Below are positions 50,101 to 60,064 of a DNA stretch of 64,000 bases, piece after piece. Position numbers and translations under genes: made by a program. The notes under the pieces were generated by a model, which did not search any database, had not been told where the DNA came from, and saw nothing but the letters and a program-made list of their open reading frames with translations. The stretch spans positions 67,792,676-67,856,675 of the forward strand of contig CM049316.1 of the NCBI GenBank assembly GCA_026874595.1. The letters run 5' to 3'. The number at the start of each line of letters is the position of its first letter. Positions within the stretch are counted from its first letter, which is position 1. The DNA comes from Sipunculus nudus (lineage: Eukaryota; Annelida; Sipuncula; Golfingiida; Sipunculidae).

Positions 50101-52440
50101 GAGAGTCTTTGCTGGTATTCCGTAACTGTCCAGGTAACTTCGAGGACATAAGAGTCTCTGTAAGTATTCCATACCTGTTCAGGTAACTTTGAGGACACGA
50201 GAGTCTTTTCTAGTATTGTTCAGGTAACTTCGAGAACATGAGAGTCTTCGCTGGTATTCCGTAACTGTCCAGGTAATTTCGAGGACATAAGAGTCTCTGT
50301 AAGTATTCCATACCTGTTCAGGTAACTTTGAGGACACGAGAGTCTTTTCTAGTATTGTTCAGGTAACTTCGAGAACATGAGAGTCTTTGCTGGTATTCCG
50401 TAACTGTTCAGCTAACTTCGAGGACATAAGAGTCTCTGTAAGTTTTCCATACCTGTTCAGGTAACTTTGAGGACACGAGAGTCTTTTCTAGTATTGTTCA
50501 GGTAACTTCGAGAACATGAGAGTCTTTGCTGGTATTCCGTAACTGTTCATCTAACTTCGAGGACATAAGAGTCTCTGTAAGTATTCCATACCTGTTCAGG
50601 TAACTTTGAGGACACGAGAGTCTTTTCTAGTATTGTTCAGGTAACTTCGAGAACATGAGAGTCTTTTCTGGTATTCCGTAACTGTTCAGCTAACTTCGAG
50701 GACATAAGAGTCTCTGTAAGTATTCTATACCTGTTCAGGTAACTTTGAGGACACGAGAGTCTTTTCTAGTATTGTTCAGGTAACTTCGAGAACATGAGAG
50801 TCTTTGCTGGTATTCCGTAACTGTTCAGCTAACTTCGAGGACATAAGAGTCTCTGTAAGTATTCCATACCTGTTCAGGTAACTTTGAGGACACGAGAGTC
50901 TTTTCTAGTATTGTTCAGGTAGCTTCGAGGTCATGAGAGTCTTTGCTGGTATTCCGTAACTATTCAGGGAACTTCAGGACATGGGAGTCTTTGCTGGTAT
51001 TCCGTACCTGTTCAGGTAACTTCAGGACATGAGAGTCTTTGCTGGTATTCCGTACCTGTCCTGGTAATTTCGAGAACATGAGAGTCTTTGCTAATATTCC
51101 GTACCTGTTCAGGTAACTTTGAGGACACGAGGGTCTTTTCTAGTATTGTTCAGGTAACTTCGAGAACATGAGAGTCTTTGCTGGTATTCCGTAACTGTTC
51201 AGCTAACTTCGAGGACATAAGAGTCTCTGTAAGTATTCCATACCTGTTCAGGTAACTTTGAGGACACGAGAGTCTTTTCTAGTATTGTTCAGGTAACTTC
51301 GAGAACATGAGAGTCTTTGCTGGTATTCCGTAACTGTTCAGCTAACTTCGAGGACATAAGAGTCTCTGTAAGTATTCCATACCTGTTCAGGTAACTTTGA
51401 GGACACGAGAGTCTTTTCTAGTATTGTTCAGGTAACTTCGAGAACATGAGAGTCTTTGCTGGTATTCCGTAACTGTTCAGCTAACTTTGAGGACATAAGA
51501 GTCTCTGTAAGTATTCTATACCTGTTCAGGTAACTTTGAGGACACGAGAGTCTTTTCTAGTATTGTTCAGGTAACTTCGAGAACATGAGAGTCTTTGCTG
51601 GTATTCCGTAACTGTTCAGCTAACTTCGAGGACATAAGAGTCTCTGTAAGTATTCCATACCTGTTCAGGTAACTTTGAGGACACGAGAGTCTTTTCTAGT
51701 ATTGTTCAGGTAGCTTCGAGGTCATGAGAGTCTTTGCTGGTATTCCGTACCTGTTCAGGTAACTTCAGGACATGAGAGTCTTTGCTGGTATTCCGTACCT
51801 GTCCTGGTAATTTCGAGAACATGAGAGTCTTTGCTAATATTCCGTACCTGTTCAGGTAACTTTGAGGACACGAGAGTCTTTTCTAGTATTGTTCAGGTAA
51901 CTTCGAGAACATGAGAGTCTTTGCTGGTATTCCGTAACTGTTCATGTAACTTCGAGGACATAAGAGTCTCTGTAAGTATTCCATACCTGTTCAGGTAACT
52001 TTGAGGACACGAGAGTCTTTTCTAGTATTGTTCAGGTAACTTCGAGAACATGAGAGTCTTTTCTGGTATTCCGTAACTGTTCAGCTAATTTCGAGGACAT
52101 AAGAGTCTCTGTAAGTATTCCATACCTGTTCAGGTAACTTTGAGGACACGAGAGTCTTTTCTAGTATTGTTCAGGTAACTTCGAGAACATGAGAGTCTTT
52201 GCTGGTATTCCGTAACTGTTCAGCTAACTTCGAGGACATAAGAGTCTCTGTAAGTATTCCATACCTGTTCAGGTAACTTTGAGGACACGAGAGTCTTTTC
52301 TAGTATTGTTCAGGTAACTTTGAGAACATGAGAGTCTTTGCTGGTATTCCGTAACTGTTCAGCTAACTTTGAGGACATAAGAGTCTCTGTAAGTATTCTA
52401 TACCTGTTCAGGTAACTTTGAGGACACGAGAGTCTTTTCT

Positions 52441-53020
52441 AGTATTGTTCAGGTAGCTTCGAGGTCATGAGAGTCTTTGCTAGTATTCCGTAACTATTCA
52501 GGGAACTTCAGGACATGAGAGTCTTTGCTGGTATTCCGTACCTGTTCAGGTAATTTCGAGAACATGAGAGTCTTTGCTAATATTTCGTACCTGTTCAGGT
52601 AACTTTGAGGACACGAGAGTCTTTTCTAGTATTGTTCAGTTAACTTCGAGAACATGAGAGTCTTTGCTAATATTCCGTACCTGTTCAGGTCACTTTGAGG
52701 ACACGAGAGCCTTTTCTAGTATTGTTCAGGTAACTTCGAGAACATGAGAGTCTTTGCTGGTATTCCGTACCTGTTCAGGTAATTTCGAGAACATGAGAGT
52801 CTTTACTGGTATTCCGTAACTGTTCAGGTAACTTCGAGGACATAAGAGTCTCTGTAAGTATTCCGTACTTGTTCAGGTAACTTGGAGGACACGAGAGTCT
52901 TATCTAGTATTGTTCAGGTAACTTGGAGGACATGAGAGTCTTTGCTAATATTCCGTACCTGTTCAGGTAAGTTTGAGGGCACGAGTCTTTTCTAGTATTG
53001 TTCAAGTAACTTCGAGGACA
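52441..53020. repeat. Right transition zone of the array
   Basis: Trimer order breaks down here. C41 units alternate with single 49-mers carrying GCTAATATT (a 90-bp dimer-like period), plain monomers with GTACCTGTTCAGGTAATTTC appear, and private mutations increase (GTTCAGTTAAC, CAGGTCACTTTG, GAGAGCC, CTTGGAGGAC, TTATCTAG). Confidence 0.8.
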
Positions 53021-53292
53021 TGAGAGTCTTTGCTGGTATTCCGTACCTGTTCAGGTAACCTCGAGGACATGATAGTCTTTGCTGGTATTCCGTACCTGTT
53101 CAGGTAACCTCGAAGACACGAGAGTCTTTGCTGGTATTCCGTACCTGTTCAGGTAACTTCGAGGACATGAGAGTCTTTGCTGGTATTCCGTACCTGTTCA
53201 GGTAACTTCGTGGACATGAGAGTCTTTGCTAGTATTCTGTACCTGTTCAGGTAACTTCGAGGACACGAGAGTCCTTGCATGGATTTCCGTTC
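53021..53292. repeat. Right edge: unphased plain 49-bp monomers
   Basis: About five consecutive monomers of the simplest type (GCTGGTATTCCGTACCTG, TTCAGGTAACTTCGAGG), at measured spacings of 49 bp (starts 53,121, 53,170, 53,219). None has the C deletion or the A/B signatures. The last decays into CCTTGCATGGATTTCCGTTC and the array stops. These units are the best candidates for the ancestral monomer. Confidence 0.88.
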
Positions 53293-53714
53293 AATGACTT
53301 TCAATTTAATCTACTAAATGTGCAATAAAACGAAATATTCCATAGAGTAGATAAAATGAGTCCTTTTAAGTTTACATCTGTGATGAAATGTCTTTACTGA
53401 ATATCCTTGCAAGAAGATCAATGAACAAAAATGATGATAAGGACTACATAATTCTGAACACTTTACTGCAGTGCCAAAACGAAAGATGGCCTAGAAAGAA
53501 CTGCAATAATATTTACTGTAAAATCTGTACGTGGTAGAATCCATGTGGTGATTACATTCCAAAAACGATAGTTCCAGGACAACTTAAAGCCAGTGATTCA
53601 CAATTGTTTTCTATAAAATGTATATGTGATTAGTTTGTAAGTCTGCATGCATATTAATGAAATATAGGTAATTCCCGTCAAGAAAAATGTTTATATATAA
53701 CGCCGTGTGACTGA
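53293..53714. other. Gene-less spacer after the array
   Basis: AT-rich DNA with no satellite similarity and no supported gene. The array-to-flank change is abrupt near 53,292. Confidence 0.55.
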
Positions 53715-54050
53715 GCATGTTTATCTATAAGCTGTTCATAAACACAACAAATGTTGACAAACAGGAAAATCATGTAACCCAAGGTGGTTGGTTGCATATG
53801 TGTTGAAGTTGAACAGTCACTAGTTGCAAAACGCCCTTTGCAAAACTATGGTTCATTTGGGCTGCCGCGAGATGTCCTTATTGAACGTGTATGCATTATT
53901 TTGGTAGGCACCCCGCATGTTATAAACACATGGATATAAACAAAACGAATAGGTTGTGTGCAATGGGGTCGGCTTTTATAGCCTACTTTTATAGAAGGTT
54001 CCAGGTACTATTTTTAGTTAATAACATCAGATATAAGAATAGGACCCTTT
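53715..54050 (+). repeat. Dispersed repeat family 'F', copy B
   Basis: Collinear with copy A at 12,046-12,395: GTTGACAAACAGGAAAATC, CATGTAACCCAAGGTGG, AGTTGCAAAACGCC, TTTGCAAAACTATGG, a TATAAACACATGGATATAAA block followed by CAAAACGAA, a TATAGCCTACTTTTATAGAA block, TTTTTAGTTAATAAC, and ACCCTTTTAATG. It begins only about 420 bp after the satellite ends and has the same orientation as copy A on the other side. Confidence 0.8.
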
Positions 54051-54199
54051 TAATGTCTAAAAAGAAGGAAAACAGTACATTGAAAAAATATTTTCAAGCA
54101 AAAATATCAGATAGCAGTGAAAGCAGTTGCGATTTTTCTAAGAAGGCACTCAGGACAGCGCTTACTCAGCACCAAGGGGGGAAAATTGAAAAAGATTGA
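54051..54199 (+). other. Short lysine-rich open stretch downstream of repeat copy B (uncertain)
   Basis: From the ATG at 54,052 an in-frame stretch of 48 codons begins MSKKKEN, continues with a KKYFQAK segment and a serine/aspartate cluster (SDSSESS), and stops at 54,199. Some transposases have a comparable basic, low-complexity start, but no zinc finger, DDE or other motif follows and the sequence is too short to assign. It could be a degenerate transposon remnant attached to repeat family F, or chance. It is not asserted as a gene. Confidence 0.2.
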
Positions 54200-54363
54200 A
54201 AAAAATTGAAACAGAAACGTTACAGAAGAATGCTACTATATATAACAGACAAATGAACAAATCAACCAACAAACAGACCTGGTGAGAACATTACCTGGTC
54301 GGTTATAACAATAAACGTACAGCCTAGCGTACACGTTACCACATTTTGATACGATCCTATTCA

Positions 54364-54421
54364 AATACGATCTCATAATTTCTATCGCAACGTCGTAAAT
54401 ACCCAAGATTCGTATCGTATT
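54364..54421. repeat. Foldback unit 1 (AATACGAT / ATCGTATT arms)
   Basis: Arms AATACGAT at 54,364-54,371 and ATCGTATT at 54,414-54,421 are exact inverted repeats around a 42-bp loop containing CCCAAGATTCGTA. A second unit with the same arms lies at 54,680-54,726. Confidence 0.65.
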
Positions 54422-54679
54422 TTCCTGTACATTTAACAAATTTCGTGCAAAAGGGGATGGGATGATTACATTAAATACTGGTCAGCAACATGGATGCCCA
54501 TGACACAGTTGGTCCTATACATCGCAGAAAATTGGCTTTCATACGGAATGAACAGGGGATCAAGAAGGGCATAACAAGAAAAAGGGCTAAGCCACATATG
54601 CCCAGCGCACACATTATACCATTTGGATTGTATATGATAGGAAGCCAGTTACTATACTATTTCGAACATGCTCTAAAAC
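54422..54679. other. Interval between the two foldback units
   Basis: The plus-strand frame beginning at 54,490 (79 codons) has no recognisable motif. If the two foldback units are ends of one element, this is its interior. No transposase is visible. Confidence 0.4.
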
Positions 54680-54726
54680 AATACGATACGATACGAAGCC
54701 AAGATCGTAGAACTGCATATCGTATT
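54680..54726. repeat. Foldback unit 2 (same arms)
   Basis: Arms AATACGAT (54,680-54,687) and ATCGTATT (54,719-54,726) are identical to those of unit 1. The unit also holds a GATACGATACG extension and the related interior word GCCAAGATCGTA. Confidence 0.65.
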
Positions 54727-54858
54727 TAACATATACACGTTGCAATAAGAAGCGAAGAAGCCAATTTTTCGTGTTCGGATCCACTTTCGTATGATCTATT
54801 ATCCGGATTTTGTAACGTATATGCTGGGCTTACGAGAAAGGTGAATGTGTGTGAACCC

Positions 54859-54869
54859 GGGGGGGGGGG
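54859..54869. repeat. Poly-G tract
   Basis: Eleven consecutive G preceded by CCC, followed shortly by GGGGG. Confidence 0.9.
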
Positions 54870-55350
54870 ATAATGGGGGTGAATCAATCCCGCGACACCG
54901 GCGTGCGCAGGAAGAGGCCGCACGCACGGATACGCATGTTGGACGGATTCCGTTACAAAGAAAACTCAGTTCCCTGGCAGCCTTTGACATTGTGGCAACT
55001 GTTTCTTTTAGCGCAGGTTTTGTTTTTGCGGGCCACAACCGTTTTTTCTCGGGGTGTATTTTGACTAGCTGTCCCACCTGTCGTGCCGGTGCGCCGGTTG
55101 GTAGAAAGAACAGCGCGGATGCCAGCACATGTGTCTATTTTTGATTGGGTTCGTTAAACGTGTTGATATAATCTTACGCAAGCCTCCGTCCCAGATAGAC
55201 GGTTTACAATTAGTCGCATTCTTTGTGTCCGTCGTCTTGATAAGCGTCGGTGTGTGACATTTGACTCTCCGGCACGTGTTCGGTGTTTTTGAACTGTATA
55301 GTAGCCAGTTGCTTAATGGTAAAATAACAGGACTGGCTAGAGTGACAGAC
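54870..55350. other. GC- and CpG-richer segment without a recognised gene
   Basis: This segment has more G+C and CpG than its surroundings (GCGACACCGGCGTGCGC, GTGCCGGTGCGCCGG). Three short frames overlap here (54,799-55,128 minus; 54,845-55,144 plus; 54,873-55,064 plus), none with a recognisable domain. It could be a promoter or 5' exon region or an old insertion. The sequence alone does not decide. Confidence 0.4.
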
Positions 55351-57548
55351 GCTTGTTTGGCCCGATAAAGACCACTAGCTCTTTAGTTGTGATTCTTGCG
55401 GCTTTAGTTTCGTATTTGAACAATTAATATCTCTCATCTGTTCACACGCCTTGACTCCAATATACAGCAGCCTTCAACGTTCTCTTAATTTCTGATTTGT
55501 GTACGTCATTATTTGTGAATTAACTATAACATTGATATACATATAAATTCATTTGTGTGTACATATATTTTTTTCATTTAGCTTCGTTCAGTAATATTGG
55601 AACTTATATCAGACCTATAAAAGTCATAGGAGCCATACAATAAGAAGGTTATGAAATAACTCGGAGTTTATGGACACGGGGCTAGGAATAATAAAGAAGT
55701 TTTGACCTGAAGATAAGACAAATCATGTGTAGTGACTGTGATTTCTTAATTTGTGTCCTTTACATACTTCGAGGTCCAACACAATACCAACTCACTACGT
55801 CCTTGAAGTGAATATATTTATAGTGGAAATAAGAGTATGGACGGAGTGCAATTATACACTCTATATACTACCCATTTCCAAGTCCAATGCCTTTGAACAT
55901 CTCAGGTACGGATGTAGAGATAGCACAGGGTGCGCGCCTCCTCTGTTTCGACAAAACAGTATGGAAATTAGAAAAGAATACGCTTATTGCCGAATGTGTC
56001 TCACACCGAATTCTCCGTATCTGCACAAGAGAGATATAACCATAAATAGCAAAGGGTAATAGCACTTCCTGTACACTTGCTTACTAATATTTGTGAGGGC
56101 GTTAAACTCCCCTTTTTTCAAGAGTGACCAAGACCCTGCATCCGCCCCTGTATCTTGTTTTTTACAAACTACATAAGTGTGCCAGAAGGTCTAGCTACTG
56201 AATAACATGATTTGGATATAACCAACGTGGTTATATAGATATCACCACTATTTCCAGCCCTTGATGTATAGGTGACATTAAGCCTATATACAACCGCTGT
56301 GTAAAGTATTCTAGAATAAACATGTCAGAAACAATACAGATGAATTTATACAACCGTTTACGTCAATGGGTGTATTCTTTCGTCGGAAGCTCAAACAAAG
56401 GTTTACCTTGCCGTAGCAATATGAAACTATGCACGGTTAAAAAATGCGATAAAAAACTCATGCATTTAGGGCTCCCAGATTTCTTTTGCTCAGTATGACA
56501 ACTGCATGTGCAAGGCGGCTGTGGCCATTATATAACATCTAGTGTAAACAGGGGAATATATACTTAGAGAAGAAGAGAGGTTGACAGCGCCCCCTAGTAT
56601 CAGTTTCTACTTGGGTGAGATCTCCCATGACCCGAAGCTGTTAATCTGCAAAATATTTGGCCCTCTGTCTCTAATTCACTACCAGTAGCTTTAGAATAGC
56701 TGACGTTCCCATGAAAATAGTAGCATCTTGCGTAAACCCTACGCACAACGTACGCTGTAGGTGATCGGGTGAAAAAAACTCAATGGGATAAAAAAATAGT
56801 ATGCTCATTTCTACTTGAGCTGCAGAAACCTTACTTATGACGCTCCCAACTGGTTTCAGCAACTGGTGATATATACAGCTGGGCATTGAGTCTTCATGTT
56901 GAAATACCAATGCGGATTGCTTTGGTGGAGTGCTTCGTATAATAGTACGTTGACCTTGGGTAGTTTACGGTAAGCCGGCTCATTCATTTGGGATGCTTTG
57001 CGGTAGCGTTTTACAGGTGTTTGAAGCCTGTAATGAAAAACAGCCTGCTACACCGGAAATAGGACATAGCAGAAAACACATATGTTATATCTTGGCAGGC
57101 TGCTCAACATACGGCCCCGCGTGTATAAAGTGTTTGTGTAAAATGATAGAGGTAGATCCATCCAGAACCAAACCTTAATTAACAACAAACCACATGACTT
57201 GGACAAAACCTCCATATACAATTTTAAGTTATTGCCTCTTTTGGAAGTACTGCATTTCTACAAAAAAAAATCTCACTCCCTGAGGTAATTCCGGCATGAA
57301 ATATATAACGGCATGTTATTTCTGTTACTTCCAGACCAAGATCTATGAAGATTTTGAAAAATTGCATGACCATAGGTATCAATAAATCCTAAATAAAATT
57401 TCAAAATATGCATAAAAATTTGCAAACCTTAAAACAAGGTTTATACATATACGACACATTACACACCAGGGCTCTGTCGACCACGCTTTGCAGATTGAGC
57501 AGGTTACGTATTAACTAAAATGCCTTGACTATCAGTGTTGTAGGGTCC
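55351..57548. other. Gene-less stretch
   Basis: AT-rich sequence with scattered short frames (55,751-56,059 plus; 56,671-56,910 minus; 56,993-57,178 plus) that carry no recognisable motif. No RNA gene, repeat array or intact transposon was recognised. Confidence 0.5.
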
Positions 57549-57559
57549 TCATACACTAT

Positions 57560-57690
57560 CAGTCCGAGTCCAAGTTAGAGTCCATGCATTCCACTCGAGT
57601 CCAAGTGCAAGTCCGGGTCCTTGAGGTTCGAGTCCAATTAAGTCCACCTTCTTCGAGTCCGAGTCTTTTTGAACTCGAGTCCAAATCCAA
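57560..57690. repeat. Degenerate GAGTCC hexamer repeat, block 1
   Basis: GAGTCC or AAGTCC/AAGTGC words recur at roughly 6-12 bp intervals (AGTCCGAGTCCAAGTTAGAG, ACTCGAGTCCAAGTGCAAG, TTCGAGTCCGAGTC, ACTCGAGTCCAAATCC). Similar GAGTCC/AAGTCC elements are familiar as dispersed repeats in marine invertebrates (from memory). The 62-codon minus-strand frame here is a by-product. Confidence 0.75.
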
Positions 57691-57879
57691 AACGCCTTAA
57701 TCAAATGCACGTTAAAATTTAAATTTGAGATCATCATGTGATTTTTTAGTATGTTTTCACAAGGGTTTTACTTCAATATTGAATCACATTTAACTTCCAA
57801 TGCAGAGACTGAGTTTGGAACACAGTCAGAACTTTATTTTTGTATTATTCTGTCATGCATTAGTCACGCTGATTTCTCG

Positions 57880-57975
57880 AGTCCTGACCTCCGAGTCCAC
57901 GAGTATACATGTCGATGTCCAGAACCCTCGAGTCCAAGTCCGAGTACGAGTCCCTGCAAAAGTGGACTCGAGTTT
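57880..57975. repeat. Degenerate GAGTCC hexamer repeat, block 2
   Basis: The same motif resumes (CTCGAGTCCTGACC, CGAGTCCACGAG, CTCGAGTCCAAGTCCGAG, TACGAGTCCCTG, GGACTCGAGTTTTACATCAC). It lies about 190 bp after block 1 in the same orientation, separated by AT-rich sequence. The final GGACTCGAG inverts the motif, suggesting a terminal hairpin of a mobile element whose interior is the AT-rich spacer. Confidence 0.7.
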
Positions 57976-58470
57976 TACATCACTATGCAGTTATTAGTAT
58001 ATAAATCCCATGGGTTCACACTTGCAGCAGATGATCCCATCGTATACATAGGAAATTTAACCTCTGAAACTCAAGTATGCATGAACAGAGACATATGATA
58101 ATCATTTGCTTGACTTCCCAATTAATAGATGGCAACCTGGTGCGATTGTTCTGGAATTCATTCGACGTAAAGATGGATCAGCATCCATTTAGATGGTTCA
58201 GCCAAGGAATCTTGATGAGAAAATGGATTCAACTTTTTTTTTTCTTGTTCTAACAGTCGTGACCCGAACGGTATCTACAGGACCAAATTAAGTCAATCCG
58301 ATCTTGAACAATTCATGGGACAAATTGAAAATTAAAAAAAAAATATTGTTCATTTTGCGAACTAAAAAAAAAACACTTGATAATACTCTAGAAATCTGCA
58401 CGCTAATGAATGCAAGCCCCCGCCATTCACTTATTCGGCCCATATTCCCAGGTTCCGTCCTGCAGTCGTG
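57976..58470. other. Gene-less stretch
   Basis: AT-rich sequence with short A and T runs. No feature is supported. Confidence 0.5.
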
Positions 58471-58560
58471 CGAATATTCCTTGATGACATTCCTGAATCC
58501 GGGTCATTAGCCGGATCCACATCACAGCCAGATTTCTATGATGCCTCTGGTTCCTTGGCT
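58471..58560 (+). mobile_element. Non-LTR retrotransposon (RTE-like) tail fragment, copy 3
   Basis: Contains ATTCCTTGATGACATTCCTG, then AATCCGGGTCATTAGCCGGA and TCCACATCACAGCCAGATTTC. This matches the order of blocks in the copies at 6,274 and 7,764, but the (CA)n tail and GGCGGAGG end are missing, so it is broken at both ends. Confidence 0.6.
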
Positions 58561-60064
58561 TCACACCAAACAATTCGCGAAGTAGACTGAATGTCAAAGG
58601 TTTTATTAATTTTATGAATATAAATTGAACATGTCAGCAATGATTCTATCGCCAATATAGATAATGTTGCAATTATCACTTCGACAAAAAAAAACTTGAT
58701 TTTCCTTATGCATGTTTGTCTGTCAGTTTGTTTTATGTTTGTCAAAAGAGTGAAATATTAAAAGTTGGACCTTCAATTAAGGAAGAGCTTTTTTTTTAAT
58801 TTTTGGACTTTATCCGCTGATACATGCAGATTCGTATACACAGGAATTTTTGTCTATCCATGCACATTTCTTCAAGAAATGTGAAAGAGCTGTCACGTGT
58901 GCCATTATATGATGGAGCAATTGTGTACTAGGGCAGGTGGCTCTTGAGGAATTTCGGGAAGTGGTCTGAAAAGAAAAGCTAGCATTATAAAAGATGGAGG
59001 TATTCACTATAATGTTATTTTCCTCTGAAGGCCAGTTCATTGGGACCACTCAAGTGTGGCTCTTTGAGTTAGGGCTATAAACAAAATAGTTTACTTTAGA
59101 ACAAAGCTAGCGTTATCTCCTCCAATTCTGAAGAACAGATTTATTCTTTACAACTTTAGAACCATGACACAGCATTTATATTTTCCCACCTCCGTACACA
59201 TATAGTCGTATGCATATAGTCGTGACTTAGCAGAATACAGCCAGTATGTTTTATTGTAAACTCCATGAAAATAATTAATAATACCTCTTTTTTTTAATCT
59301 TGTTCATTGACAGGTCTCAGAATAAGCATACACATGTGTTAGTTCGAAGTTTGCCTTTCCCAAGGTGTTATATGAGTAATATGAGTGGTTGATATGTAAA
59401 CGGACAGATTCTCATGCAGTTCCAAACATTCTCCCCATGCTCTACATGTGATTTCCAATCAAAGTGTTTACCACAAGGTAGCCAAGATTGACGGGAGTTG
59501 ATGATTGGCGGTGGGTAAACGAGAATTAATAATGGCATATGTACGTAAATAATCATACAAATATATAAGAATCAAATTTTGTCAGTCATTTTTACTTCTA
59601 TGTATAGTTTTGTGCAACATGTTGTTGCACTCATCAGGTAAGACTCCATGTCTGATTGATGTGGTATGGTTCATAACGCTATAAGCATCTGATAAATGTT
59701 TATGTTGTGTGGACGATCCTTGGTTACATAATAGTTGTAGGTTATCAGGTACGTTTGCTGCATATTATTTCTTAATGAAAATTACAAATGCATGCAACTG
59801 GTAGGTGGATTAAACAAGGTTCCTCTGCGGTCTGGAATGGCACGGTCCATGGATTGGGGAGCAAAAGCGAAAATTGTTATAGCACAATACTTGTCGGTAT
59901 CCGGGTTTGTCAGGAGGTGTGTTGCGGTTGCAGAACCGTTCTTTTAAGATAATGCTGATCAGGGAAATGTTAACCTTTAAAACCATAATTTGACAAAGAA
60001 AGATCAATTTATAGATTGGAATCAAATCAAGTTTTTTTTATTAATAATACATATATTATACACA
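58561..60064. other. Gene-less stretch
   Basis: No supported gene. A small perfect-arm hairpin, GTGCAAC / GTTGCAC with a five-base loop, sits at 59,612-59,630. Short frames on the minus strand (58,536, 58,810, 59,368, 59,810) have no recognisable motif. Confidence 0.5.

Larger units (their letters stand above)
13859..52440. repeat. Homogenised trimer core of the array
   Basis: Trimer order C-A-B is kept almost throughout. Private point variants (for example TATTTCGTAAC, CCTGTCAGG with a one-base loss, CATGATCGAGAGTC with a four-base gain at 26,381, 27,544 and 36,690) recur at distances of whole trimers, so they serve as markers of shared ancestry between distant segments. Most trimers differ from one another by only a few bases, which implies recent homogenisation. 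Confidence 0.9.
13733..53292. repeat. Giant higher-order satellite array (49-bp monomer, 139-bp trimer)
   Basis: About 39.6 kb of uninterrupted tandem repeat. Type A (49 bp) carries GCTGGTATTCCGTAACTG then TTCAGCTAACTTCGAGG. Type B (49 bp) carries CTCTGTAAGTATTCCATACC then TGTTCAGGTAACTTTGAGG. Type C (41 bp) carries TTTTCTAGTATTGTTCAGG then TAACTTCGAGAACAT and lacks the CCGTACCT found in plain monomers. C-A-B forms a 139-bp unit; for example, C starts at 14,047 and 14,186. About 270 trimers are present by length. Variant blocks P (187 bp) and Q (235 bp) punctuate the array and define kilobase superblocks. Because 139 is not divisible by three, the reading frame shifts in every trimer and stops recur, so this is non-coding. 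Repeated 67-codon minus-strand frames (for example 19,547-19,750, 22,747-22,950) are by-products. No insertion of unrelated DNA was seen. Confidence 0.97.

Noticed and set aside
13859-52440. CAGGTAG words as Zelda-type (TAGteam) sites
   Set aside because: CAGGTAGC occurs in variant C monomers, but Zelda is known from arthropods and the dispersed repeats here look molluscan. It is a sequence coincidence.
13733-53292. CRISPR-like array
   Set aside because: Units are contiguous 41/49-mers with no unique spacers, and the setting is eukaryotic.
13733-53292. CENP-B box
   Set aside because: The monomers contain TTCG, but the required downstream A and CGGG positions are absent on both strands.
57626-57637. 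GGTTCGAGTCC resembling a tRNA B box
   Set aside because: It lies inside the degenerate GAGTCC repeat, with no A box upstream and no cloverleaf.
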